Below are positions 1 to 8,273 of a stretch of 64,000 nt of DNA, piece by piece (positions within the stretch are counted from its first letter, which is position 1; every line of letters starts with the position of its first letter). The position numbers and the translations under genes are program-made. Origin of the DNA: JAOUGY01 sp963785075. Lineage in GTDB: Bacteria; Actinomycetota; Acidimicrobiia; Spongiisociales; ZC4RG35. The stretch lies in the NCBI GenBank assembly GCA_963785075.1, contig CAWATW010000004.1:868001-932000 (forward strand), given 5' to 3'. Under the pieces are notes generated by a model. That model searched no databases and was not told the origin of the DNA. It saw nothing but the letters and a program-made list of their open reading frames with translations.

Positions 1-104
1 ACACCGAGGATCATCTCCGCTCGTACATCGCCGACCGATTCGACATCGTCGAGGAGATGGCCTTGGAAGGTCGCCGCCTCTTCCATCTGGTCCCCCATCC
101 ATGA
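1..104 (+). CDS. C-terminal end of an unidentified protein (partial)
   Basis: An open frame enters from the left edge and codes for about 33 residues ending in RRLFHLVPHP before a TGA at 102-104. The TGA overlaps the ATG of the next gene as ATGA, so the two are probably translationally coupled. The tail is too short to assign; its look is compatible with the last strand of a class I methyltransferase, but that is a guess. Confidence 0.45.
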   Translation, partial: TEDHLRSYIADRFDIVEEMALEGRRLFHLVPHP

Positions 105-2143
105 CCGACGGGAAGTCGCTCTCCGCGTTCGATCGGTTTGCGGCAGTGGCGGTGCTCACGGCGCTCGGGGCAACGTGGCCGGTCCTGGACCTGCTCGGCC
201 GGAACGCCGAGTTCTTCGTCGCTCGCAGGTCCACGAAGTGGGAGATCGTGGCCGTCGGAGTCGCGCTCGCAGTCATCGTGCCGATGCTGGCGGGTGGGCT
301 GGCCGCACTGCCGGGTCGGATCGGAAGCATTCTCTCTCTGGGTCTCATCGGGGTCATGGGCGCATCGCTGGCTCAGCTCTATCTGCGACGACTGCCGATC
401 CTCTGGTGGATCACCACGGCATTGGCAGTGCTGCTCGGCGCAGCGGGGGCATGGGCGTTTCATCGCTTCGATCCCGCACGCCTGTTCGCCCGGTATCTGA
501 GTCCGGTGCCGCTCGTGTTCGTGCTCGTCTTCCTGTTCACGACACCAGTTGGCGCCGTCTTGGCCGACGAAGGCGCCGAGATCGGGAGCCCGGTCACGGT
601 GGCGACGCCGACACCGATCGTCATGATCGTGTTCGACGAGTTCCCGGTGGCCTCGATAATCGACTCCACCGGTGAATTGCGACGCGATCGCTACCCGAAC
701 CTCGCTCGCCTGGCCGACGACGCCACGTGGTACCGCAACGCCGTAACCGTCGAACAGCAGACCGAGCATTCGGTGCCGGCCATGCTCACCGGGGACGTCC
801 CCGATCAGAGCCTGACCCCGTATGCGGGCCAATACCCGGACAACCTGTTCACGGCCCTGCAGGACGGGTATCAACTCGAAGTGCTCGAGACGATCACTCA
901 GCTGTGTCCGCGTTCGCTCTGTGAAGGTCTCGGCCGGTCTTCGACACCGATCGTCAGAGACGTCGGAATCGTGGCCGGCCATTTGCTGTTGCCGGATGGT
1001 CTGTCCGCCGGCCTTCCGCAGATCGACCGGGGCTGGGGAGACTTCGGCGCCGCGACGTCGGATTTCGATGTGGTTGCCGAGTTCCGAGAGAACTTCGAGG
1101 CCGACCCCCGACGGCCGATCAAAGCCTTCATCGACAGCTTCCGCGCCCCGACCGAAGGGGGTCGCCCCGGGCTGTACTTCCTGCACGCCGTGGTTCCGCA
1201 CCACCCGTGGCAGTTCCTCCCTGACGGGCGGCGCTACCCGCTCATCAGCGAACGGGCACCCGGCAGCGACTCGCCAGGGTGGGGTCCCGACACGTTCCTG
1301 GTCGCCCAGGCCATGCAACGTCATCTCCTCCAGATCGGCTACGTCGATCACGCGCTGGGCGAGATCCTGGACGGGTTGGGAGAGGCGGGGATCTACGACG
1401 ACGCGGTGATCGTGCTCGTCGCCGACCACGGCATCTCCGTGAAGCCGAACGTGCCGCACCAGCGGCAGATCAGCGAGGACACGGTCGGCGAGATCGCCGC
1501 CGTTCCCCTGTTCGTCAAGTTGCCCGGTCAACACGAGGGAACGATCGACGATCGGCGTGCGCTCACCGTCGACATCCTTCCGACGATCGCAGATGTGATC
1601 GGAGCCGACGTCCCGTGGGAAGTCGACGGAGTCTCACTGTTGGGACCCCCCGAGGACCGCGTCGAGTCGACCACGATCGGGCCCTACTCCGAGGCGACCT
1701 ACGGCAGCGACGGGACCGAGAAGCTGGCCGTGGCACGCCGGATCGAGGGGTTGTTCCCTGGCGGCGATCCGTGGGCGCTGCGACCGGAAGGCGCACCCGA
1801 TCTCGTGGGCAGTGCAATCGATCCGTCGACGTTGGAGTCGGCCGATTTCTCATGGAACCTCGATCGTCCCCTCGCCTACACCTCCGTCACGACTGAGGGA
1901 GACGTCATCCCAGCCCGGATCACCGGCGCCATCGTCGGAGACCGAGGCGGCCGGAAGGTACTGGCGGTTGCAGTCAACGGCATCGTGCAGGCGATGACGA
2001 GGTCCTACCTGGAAGAAGGCGAGGAGTTCTTCCAGGTCATGGTGCCGCCCGGTTCTTTCGCCTCGGGCTACAACGAGATCGACCTCGTCTGGGTCGACTC
2101 CGATGGTGCGACCCGCCTCGTGGAGCAGGCCAATCGGCCGTGA
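101..2143 (+). CDS. membrane-anchored sulfatase / alkaline phosphatase superfamily protein
   Basis: A 680-residue protein. The first ~160 residues hold about four to five hydrophobic membrane segments; a sulfatase-like (LTA synthase / phosphoethanolamine transferase type) hydrolase domain follows at roughly 175-520. The domain opens with IVMIVFDEFPVAS (first metal-binding Asp) and has a Thr/Ser nucleophile region near EHSVPAMLTG. It ends its metal site with VLVADHGIS, the usual Asp-His pair. About 150 C-terminal residues form an extra domain I do not recognise. The active site should face outward, acting on a cell-envelope or glycan substrate by cleaving or transferring a phospho- or sulfo-group; substrate unknown. 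The start is fixed by the ATGA overlap with the upstream gene. Confidence 0.75.
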   Translation: MTDGKSLSAFDRFAAVAVLTALGATWPVLDLLGRNAEFFVARRSTKWEIVAVGVALAVIVPMLAGGLAALPGRIGSILSLGLIGVMGASLAQLYLRRLPILWWITTALAVLLGAAGAWAFHRFDPARLFARYLSPVPLVFVLVFLFTTPVGAVLADEGAEIGSPVTVATPTPIVMIVFDEFPVASIIDSTGELRRDRYPNLARLADDATWYRNAVTVEQQTEHSVPAMLTGDVPDQSLTPYAGQYPDNLFTALQDGYQLEVLETITQLCPRSLCEGLGRSSTPIVRDVGIVAGHLLLPDGLSAGLPQIDRGWGDFGAATSDFDVVAEFRENFEADPRRPIKAFIDSFRAPTEGGRPGLYFLHAVVPHHPWQFLPDGRRYPLISERAPGSDSPGWGPDTFLVAQAMQRHLLQIGYVDHALGEILDGLGEAGIYDDAVIVLVADHGISVKPNVPHQRQISEDTVGEIAAVPLFVKLPGQHEGTIDDRRALTVDILPTIADVIGADVPWEVDGVSLLGPPEDRVESTTIGPYSEATYGSDGTEKLAVARRIEGLFPGGDPWALRPEGAPDLVGSAIDPSTLESADFSWNLDRPLAYTSVTTEGDVIPARITGAIVGDRGGRKVLAVAVNGIVQAMTRSYLEEGEEFFQVMVPPGSFASGYNEIDLVWVDSDGATRLVEQANRP

Positions 2144-2226
2144 CCGACCCGGACGGCGAATGCCCGGGCACCGGTCATGCCCTTGATGTCGGCCGACACC
2201 GAGGCTTCCGGATGCGCACCTGAGAA

Positions 2227-4440
2227 TCAGGCGTCGGTGGCCACCTCGACCGCAATGCCGTTCAGCACCGCGTTGCCAGAGAGCGGATCGATCGCCGTCG
2301 GCGTCAGTACGTTGGCGTTGACTCCGGCGAATCGACGCGCCACCGACTGCCGCGTGCCGTCCGCGCCGTGACCCCAGCCGTAGGGGATGCTGACCACGCC
2401 CGCCATCGTGGCGTCTGTCACCTCGGCAGGAAGACTGACTGCACCGACCGCAGAGGTGACTCTCACCTGGTCACCGTCGAGGATGCCCCGTGAGGCGGCG
2501 TCGTCGGGGTGGATCTGAACCGTGCACCGGTCCTTGCCCTTGACGAGGACTTCGACATTGTGGGTCCACGAGTTGGCCGTGCGGACCTGCCGGCGCCCCA
2601 CCAATACGAGACCGCCAGGTTCGAGGGGAGGCTCTTGGTACAGGCGATCGAGGTCGTCGACGAGCACTCCAGCCCCGATCTCGATCTTGCCGGACGGCGT
2701 GCTCAGCTCATCGGGGAGTCGAGGGACCAGTGGACCGAGATCCAGACCGCTGACATGGGACCCCACCTCCTCCAGGGTGAGCCCACCGGGCCTGGCACCG
2801 AAATGATCGCCGCGGTGCCCCACCCTGATCGCAAAGTCGACGAGGCGCTCGTCCACCGGCCGCTCACCGAGCAACATCACGATCTCAGCCGGATCCCTGC
2901 CCGCGATCGGGGAATCGGCGTCTCCAACGGCAGCTTGCACGCGCTGACCGAGTGCTGCCTCGGCAACCGCGTCGGGGTCGGCGTCAGAGCCGAATCCTGC
3001 GGCGATCGCGGTGAGCTTCACGAGGATCTGGAACTCCGACGGGCCCGTCCGCTCGAACACCGGACCGGACCAGTCGACATAGTCGCGGAGCGCGAGGGTC
3101 TGGAACGCAAAGTCGTAGTGCGCCCGCTCCAGCGCCGATGGAGGCGGGAGGATCACGTCGGCGTGGCGGGTCGTGGCGTTCAGATACGGATCCACCGACA
3201 CCATGAAGGCGAGGTTCTCCAAAGCCCGCTCGAGCCGGGTGGAGTCGGGAGTGGTCAAGGCCGGGTTGCCTGCCACGGTGAACAGCGCCCTGAGACGGCC
3301 GTCACCCTCCGTCTCCATCTCCGTTGCCATGGTGGCCACCGGGAGTTCACCCATGACCTCGGGTAGGCCCTCGACCCGGCTGGTCCAACGACCCACCGAG
3401 AAACCGCGCCGAACCCGACGCGCCGGCTGATGCGCAGCTTTGGCGAACATCGCTCCGCCAGGACGATCGAGGTTGCCGGTAATCAGATTGAGGACGTCCA
3501 CCAGCCACGCCGCCAGTGTGCCGAAGGGCGTCGTGTGGGTGCCGATTCTTCCGTACACTGCGGCTGTCGGGGCGGCGGCGAGGTCACGAGCGAGGGACCT
3601 GATCGTTGCGGCCTCGATCCCGACCCTGGCGGCGACGGACTCCGGCGTGAACCGGGCGACCGCGCGTTCGACGCGGTCCAGCCCAACCGTGTGCTCGCCG
3701 AGTCTGCCCAGGTCGACGGCCCGGTCTGCGAACAGAACCTGCACCATTGCCGCCATCAGGTGCGCATCGGTACCCGGGGAGATTTGGACGTGACGTGTTG
3801 CGAGTTCCGCCGTCTTCGTGCGACGCGGATCAACGACGACGAGGCTGCCACCGCGCTCGAGGAGCGCCGCCAGCTTGCCGGGCCAGTCCGGCGCCGTCGC
3901 GAGCGACCCGTTGGATTCCACGGGATTCGCTCCCAGGACGACAAGATGATCGGTCCGATCCACATCCGGCACCGGGATGGTGAAGGGATGGCCGAACACG
4001 TGACCACACGCGACTTGTTTGGGCATCTGGTCGACGGTCGACGCCGAGTACACGTGTCGTGTGCGAAGAGCCTTGATGAGGGGGCGGAGGGCGAGATTCG
4101 ACTCGTAGTTGTGGGCGTTGGGATTGCCAACGTAGATCCCAACGGACTCGGGACCTGTCTCCTCGACGATTTCGGCCAGACGCCGGCCGACCACGGCGAA
4201 CGCCTCGTCCCACCCGACCTCGACGTGTCGACCATCCTGTTTGACGAGCGGAGCCCGCAATCGATCAGGGTCATCGTGCAACTTGCCGAGCGTGGTGCCC
4301 TTTGGACAGACGAATCCTTTGGAGATCGGATCGTCGAGGTCCCCTCGAATCCGGACGACGGTCTCGTCGCGCAGCTCGATTCGCAACCCACAGGTCGCTT
4401 CGCACAGGGGACAAGTCCGGAAGGCCACACGCTCGCTCAT
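2227..4440 (-). CDS. molybdopterin-dependent oxidoreductase (DMSO reductase / formate dehydrogenase family)
   Basis: A 737-residue protein starting MSERVAF; a longer reading from 4497 adds 19 unlikely residues. The N-terminus has the [4Fe-4S] motif C10-x2-C13-x3-C17 and C45 in VCPKG. The Mo-bis-MGD domain follows, with LGANPVESNG and VVVDPRRTKTAE, then a C-terminal dinucleotide-binding domain (RTANSWTHN, IHPDDAA, SIPYGWGH). A Cys in VACGHVFG around residue 155 sits where the Mo ligand is expected, as in formate dehydrogenases and nitrate reductases; this placement is inference. There is no Tat signal and no electron-transfer subunit next door, so it is probably a soluble cytoplasmic enzyme working with an unlinked partner. 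Substrate not determinable. It is divergent from the P5C dehydrogenase gene. Confidence 0.85.
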   Translation of the reverse strand: MSERVAFRTCPLCEATCGLRIELRDETVVRIRGDLDDPISKGFVCPKGTTLGKLHDDPDRLRAPLVKQDGRHVEVGWDEAFAVVGRRLAEIVEETGPESVGIYVGNPNAHNYESNLALRPLIKALRTRHVYSASTVDQMPKQVACGHVFGHPFTIPVPDVDRTDHLVVLGANPVESNGSLATAPDWPGKLAALLERGGSLVVVDPRRTKTAELATRHVQISPGTDAHLMAAMVQVLFADRAVDLGRLGEHTVGLDRVERAVARFTPESVAARVGIEAATIRSLARDLAAAPTAAVYGRIGTHTTPFGTLAAWLVDVLNLITGNLDRPGGAMFAKAAHQPARRVRRGFSVGRWTSRVEGLPEVMGELPVATMATEMETEGDGRLRALFTVAGNPALTTPDSTRLERALENLAFMVSVDPYLNATTRHADVILPPPSALERAHYDFAFQTLALRDYVDWSGPVFERTGPSEFQILVKLTAIAAGFGSDADPDAVAEAALGQRVQAAVGDADSPIAGRDPAEIVMLLGERPVDERLVDFAIRVGHRGDHFGARPGGLTLEEVGSHVSGLDLGPLVPRLPDELSTPSGKIEIGAGVLVDDLDRLYQEPPLEPGGLVLVGRRQVRTANSWTHNVEVLVKGKDRCTVQIHPDDAASRGILDGDQVRVTSAVGAVSLPAEVTDATMAGVVSIPYGWGHGADGTRQSVARRFAGVNANVLTPTAIDPLSGNAVLNGIAVEVATDA

Positions 4441-4586
4441 GCGTCGAGGGTACCCCGACGTCGACGTGCCGACTGCGGAACAGCTCGTCGAGCACACTCC
4501 TTTCCGGGTCCCGCGCGCCGTCCCGTGGCCCCAGGGGCGCTCCGACCCTCTTAGTGTGGGAGGTACAAGGAAGGAGTCCGATTCGC
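4441..4586. promoter_or_regulatory. divergent intergenic region between oxidoreductase and P5C dehydrogenase genes
   Basis: The 146 bp separate two divergent genes and must hold both promoters. The rightward gene has a good Shine-Dalgarno, AAGGAG at 4571-4576, 10 nt before its ATG. I see no convincing -35/-10 pair or operator repeat. Confidence 0.4.
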
Positions 4587-6143
4587 ATGGCCATGAAGAT
4601 CACCTACTCCACGATGTCGGCCGACAACGATGAGCTCCACGCCGCCTATGAGCAGGGCATCGAAGAGGCTCGGGCGCTGCTCGGCCAGACCCATCCGCTG
4701 TACATCGACGGCGAAGAGCGGTTCACCGACGACACCAGCGAGGAGCGCTCGCCGATCGATGCCGACATCCTGATCGGGCGCTATTCCCAGGCGTCGGAAT
4801 CGGATGTCGACGATGCCGTACGGGCAGCGAAGGCGTTCCAGCCCACCTGGGCCCGAACCGATTGGCGCGAGCGCGTCACCCTCCTGCGCAAGGCAGGCGA
4901 CATCCTCGAAGAGCGGCAGTTCACGATGGCCGCACTCATCGCCTTCGAAGTCGGCAAGAGCCGGCTCGAAGCCCTCGGCGACGTCGCCGAGACGGTCGAG
5001 TTCTTCAGATATCACACGTATCAGATGGAACAGAACGAGGGATACGTGCGCCGTCTCGGCCAGCTGTCGCCTGCCGAACAAAACCTCTCGGTCATGCGAC
5101 CCCACGGGGTGTGGGGCGTGATATCTCCCTTCAACTTCCCGTTTGCTCTCGCCGCAGGTCCCACCATCGCGGCACTCGTCACCGGCAACACCGTCGTGTT
5201 GAAGCCGTCGAACGTGGGCGCCCTCGCCGGAATCGAGCTGTACAAGGTCATGCGTGACGCCGGGATACCGTCCGGGGCTTTTCACGTGCTCACCGGCCGC
5301 GGGACGCTTGCGGGCAATGCGCTCGTGCACCATCCCGACGTGTCCGGTTTCACGTTCACCGGGTCGTACGACGTGGGCATGTCGATCTTCAGCTCGTTCT
5401 CGACGGACAAGCCGAAGCCGGTGCTCGCCGAGATGGGCGGCAAGAACCCTACGATCGTCACCGCCAGTGCCGATCTCGACGCCGCCGCAGACGGCGTGCT
5501 GCGAGGGGCCTTCGGTTTCCAAGGTCAGAAGTGCTCGGCCACCTCGCGGGTGTACGTCGACCGCTCGGTGTACGCGGATTTCGTCGACAAGCTCGTGTCA
5601 CGAACCGCCGAGCTCGACATCGGCGACCCATTGGAACGCGACACCTTCGTCGGGCCGGTCATCGACCAGCAGACCGTCGACCGGTTCCGTGACTCGGTCG
5701 CCGAGGTCGAAAGCGCCGGCGGCACGGTGCTCATCGGTGGCAAAGTCATCGACGACGGAGCGTTTGGCAAAGGCAACTTCGTCGAGCCCACGGTTGTCAG
5801 CGCGCCGATGGATTCCTGGGTCTGGTCGCGTGAGCTCTTCATGCCGTTCCTGGTCGTGGGGCCGGTGGACTCGTTCGAGGAGGCCATCGAACGGGCCAAC
5901 GACACCGAGTACGGGCTGACCGCAGGCGTCTTCGCCGGCGGCCAGGACGAGATCGACATGTTCTTCGATCGGATCGAGGCAGGCACCGTGTACGCCAACC
6001 GGCGGGCCGGCGCCACCACCGGGGCGTGGCCCGGCATCCAGAGCTTCGGAGGATGGAAGGGATCGGGCACCACCGGGACTGGCTTCAGCCCCTGGTATGT
6101 CAGGCAGTACCTCCGCGAGCAGAGCCGCACCGTCGTCGAGTGA
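4587..6143 (+). CDS. L-glutamate gamma-semialdehyde (delta-1-pyrroline-5-carboxylate) dehydrogenase
   Basis: A 518-residue aldehyde dehydrogenase, the usual length of stand-alone P5C dehydrogenases (RocA/PruA type). Key motifs are PFNFPFALAAGP and the cofactor-site FTGS. The general base Glu is E282 (LAEMGGKNP) and the catalytic Cys is C316 in GFQGQKCSATSR, a pattern typical of P5CDH rather than of generic ALDHs. It oxidises glutamate semialdehyde to glutamate with NAD+, the second step of proline (or ornithine/arginine) breakdown. The open frame runs far upstream, but ATG 4587 is preceded by AAGGAG and fits family length. The stop overlaps the next gene (GTGA), so the two are coupled. No proline dehydrogenase is adjacent. 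Confidence 0.92.
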   Translation: MAMKITYSTMSADNDELHAAYEQGIEEARALLGQTHPLYIDGEERFTDDTSEERSPIDADILIGRYSQASESDVDDAVRAAKAFQPTWARTDWRERVTLLRKAGDILEERQFTMAALIAFEVGKSRLEALGDVAETVEFFRYHTYQMEQNEGYVRRLGQLSPAEQNLSVMRPHGVWGVISPFNFPFALAAGPTIAALVTGNTVVLKPSNVGALAGIELYKVMRDAGIPSGAFHVLTGRGTLAGNALVHHPDVSGFTFTGSYDVGMSIFSSFSTDKPKPVLAEMGGKNPTIVTASADLDAAADGVLRGAFGFQGQKCSATSRVYVDRSVYADFVDKLVSRTAELDIGDPLERDTFVGPVIDQQTVDRFRDSVAEVESAGGTVLIGGKVIDDGAFGKGNFVEPTVVSAPMDSWVWSRELFMPFLVVGPVDSFEEAIERANDTEYGLTAGVFAGGQDEIDMFFDRIEAGTVYANRRAGATTGAWPGIQSFGGWKGSGTTGTGFSPWYVRQYLREQSRTVVE

Positions 6144-6895
6144 CGATCCTCGTCACGGGTGCCCGAGGAGTGCTCGGGCACCTGGTCGTCGCCGAGCTGA
6201 CTCGACGGAGATACGCGGTCAGAACGGCCGGGCGCACGAGCGCCGATGTGGTGGTCGACCTCGAGTCCGGTGCCGGCATCCAGCGTGCCGTCGCCGGAGT
6301 CGAAGCAGCGATCCACTGTGCGACCGACCGGCGACGCCATCGTCAGGTCGATGTCGGCGGAACGCGGCGGCTTCTGGACCATCTCGGCGTCCGGGTCATC
6401 CTTCCGAGCATGGTGGGCTGCGACGTCATCCCTCTCGGGTACTACGCCTCCAAGTTGGCCGCAGAGGACGCCGTCCTGCGGCATCCGGCGGGTGGTGTCG
6501 TCGCCAGAGCGACACAGTTCAACCAATCTATCTGGGAGATGCTGTCGAGGCTCGCTCGTCCTCCAGTCATGGTGGTCCCCAACGACACGAGGGCACAGCC
6601 GCTCGACCCTGCGTCCCTGGCTCGCCGCCTGGTCGACGCCCTCCAGCGCAACGACAACGGCCGACTCGAAGACCTGGGCGGACGGTACGCATACGAGGCA
6701 CGCGACCTGGCACGTTCGTACCTCGCCGCCACCGGACGGCGACGTCCTGTGGTCAGGCTCAACTTCCCCGGCCTCACCGGTGCGTCCTTCAGGGCCGGTG
6801 GGAATCTCACACCGAACCGCGACGAAGCCGGCGAAACCTGGAACGATTTCGTGGCACGCCGTACCGGTGACCGGTCACCGTCGACCCCCGGTTGA
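6140..6895 (+). CDS. NAD(P)-binding Rossmann protein (NmrA / extended SDR-like)
   Basis: A 251-residue protein starting at GTG 6140, which overlaps the P5CDH stop by 4 nt. It begins VTILVTGARGVLG, a TGxxGxxG nucleotide-binding loop, and carries a YYASK motif matching the YxxxK of short-chain dehydrogenases. The rest resembles atypical SDR/NmrA proteins that bind NAD(P)H and act as quinone- or sugar-nucleotide-type reductases or as redox sensors. Coupling to P5CDH suggests co-expression with amino-acid catabolism; the substrate is not predictable. Confidence 0.7.
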   Translation: MTILVTGARGVLGHLVVAELTRRRYAVRTAGRTSADVVVDLESGAGIQRAVAGVEAAIHCATDRRRHRQVDVGGTRRLLDHLGVRVILPSMVGCDVIPLGYYASKLAAEDAVLRHPAGGVVARATQFNQSIWEMLSRLARPPVMVVPNDTRAQPLDPASLARRLVDALQRNDNGRLEDLGGRYAYEARDLARSYLAATGRRRPVVRLNFPGLTGASFRAGGNLTPNRDEAGETWNDFVARRTGDRSPSTPG

Positions 6896-6950
6896 ACGAT
6901 CGCCACTGGTCGTCCGCTGCTACCCGGACCCGGGCAGCGCGGCCAGGCGA

Positions 6951-7955
6951 TCAGGCGCGTCGGCCGGCTACCGACGAGTGGTTCTCTGCCAGATGATCCA
7001 GCATCCGTCGGGCGGCATGGAGGTGACCGCCGACACTGAATCCCTGGGCTAGCCCACCGGGCACATCACCGGACTTCAGGTGTTCTATTGCGGTTCTGGC
7101 ATGGGCGGCCGCCCGCTCCAGTTCCTCGGCGATCTCCACGAAGTCGGCTTCGAGCCCGAGTACTGCCGTCTGGGGCTGTACCGACTCCTTCGCCACCGTC
7201 TCGACGTCCGCCGTGGGCGGGCCTTCTGAGATGACTGCCTTCGCCTCTTCGATGGTGAAACGACCGTGGGTCACCTCCCGGCCGACGATCACGCCGGCGA
7301 GTCTCCTCCCCGACTGCTCGAGAGCCAGAAGTCGCCGCAGATCGTCGAGGTCGCTCACCCCGCCGGAGGCGATCACCGGCTGCTCGACCGTTGCCAGGGC
7401 CTCGGACAAAGTCTTGAGATCGCTCGGCGACTCCAGCGCGTCCCTTCCGGCCTCGGCCACGAGGAATGCAGCGACACCGGCGGAAGACATCTCGATGAGT
7501 ACCTCCTCGAGGTATCGACCCGAGTTCATGGTCCACCCACGAGTGGCGATCTCCCCATCAGGCCGCACATCGACCGAAACCACGATCCGATCGGCATTCT
7601 CGCGACACAGGTCCCAGACCATGTTCTGGTCTTCGATCGCCGCCGTCCCCATCACGATCCGCCATGCGCCCGCATCGATCAGGCGCGCCGCCTCCACGTG
7701 AGAGCGGATGCCTCCCGCCACCTGGACCGGTACCGTCGCCTCCTTGACGATCTGGTCGATGAGACGGCGGTTCCGATAGTCACCGTAGGCGGCGGCGTCG
7801 AGGTCCACGATGTGGATCCGATCGGCACCTGCTTCGATCCATGCGTTGACCCGACCCAGCGGATCAGCATCGAGGGCAATCGCGGCTGCGACGTTCCCGT
7901 GTGGCAGACGGACCGAGCGTCCGTCGAGGATGTTGACTCGGGCATAGAGGTCCAT
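6951..7955 (-). CDS. HisA-like (beta/alpha)8-barrel protein with altered active site and C-terminal extension
   Basis: A 334-residue protein; residues 1-245 match the HisA/HisF barrel fold. It keeps the phosphate-binding Gly pairs (VAGGIRSH near 80, ASGGVSDL near 198), the LPHG loop and the second catalytic Asp at D129 in VSVDVRPDG. The first catalytic acid, normally Asp in the AVDL-type strand 1 of HisA, is Asn8 here (RVNILDGRSVRL). After the barrel comes a roughly 90-residue, mostly helical extension (about 245-334) absent from normal HisA (about 245 aa). No other his gene is near. It may be a divergent HisA/PriA isomerase or a paralogue with another substrate. Start ATG 7955 has no clear Shine-Dalgarno. 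Confidence 0.75.
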   Translation of the reverse strand: MDLYARVNILDGRSVRLPHGNVAAAIALDADPLGRVNAWIEAGADRIHIVDLDAAAYGDYRNRRLIDQIVKEATVPVQVAGGIRSHVEAARLIDAGAWRIVMGTAAIEDQNMVWDLCRENADRIVVSVDVRPDGEIATRGWTMNSGRYLEEVLIEMSSAGVAAFLVAEAGRDALESPSDLKTLSEALATVEQPVIASGGVSDLDDLRRLLALEQSGRRLAGVIVGREVTHGRFTIEEAKAVISEGPPTADVETVAKESVQPQTAVLGLEADFVEIAEELERAAAHARTAIEHLKSGDVPGGLAQGFSVGGHLHAARRMLDHLAENHSSVAGRRA

Positions 7956-8273
7956 GGCCAGGAGACTATGCGCGCCGCACCCTCCGTGGCGAGTTCACGA
8001 GGCTCCCTTCATGAGAACGGGTCTCTCGTCGAGACGCCAACGTGCAGCCGGAATTCGTGCTGCGGTCCCAGATCCCCTGCGAGAACCCGAGGTACTCCCT
8101 CGCCTGCCGGTCCGGTTCGAGGCGATCGAAGAGGCGCGAGCGTTGTGTTCCGTGTTCGGCCGTGTCGTGTCCATCTCGGTATCGCCGCCGACAGCAACCG
8201 GGCAGCCACCCTCGCTACTGCCATCCCGTGGATTTTCCGGAGCGGCCGGCTCCGCCACCGGGGGGCCACTGGA
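7956..8273. other. intergenic, nothing recognised
   Basis: About 318 bp between the HisA-like start and the end of the dehydrogenase gene. Short frames on both strands show no start signals or family resemblance, and I see no strong hairpin. It should hold the promoter of the leftward HisA-like gene. Confidence 0.4.

Noticed and set aside
11..1534. 507-aa open frame on the - strand
   Set aside because: Antisense to the sulfatase-like gene; no start signal or motif.
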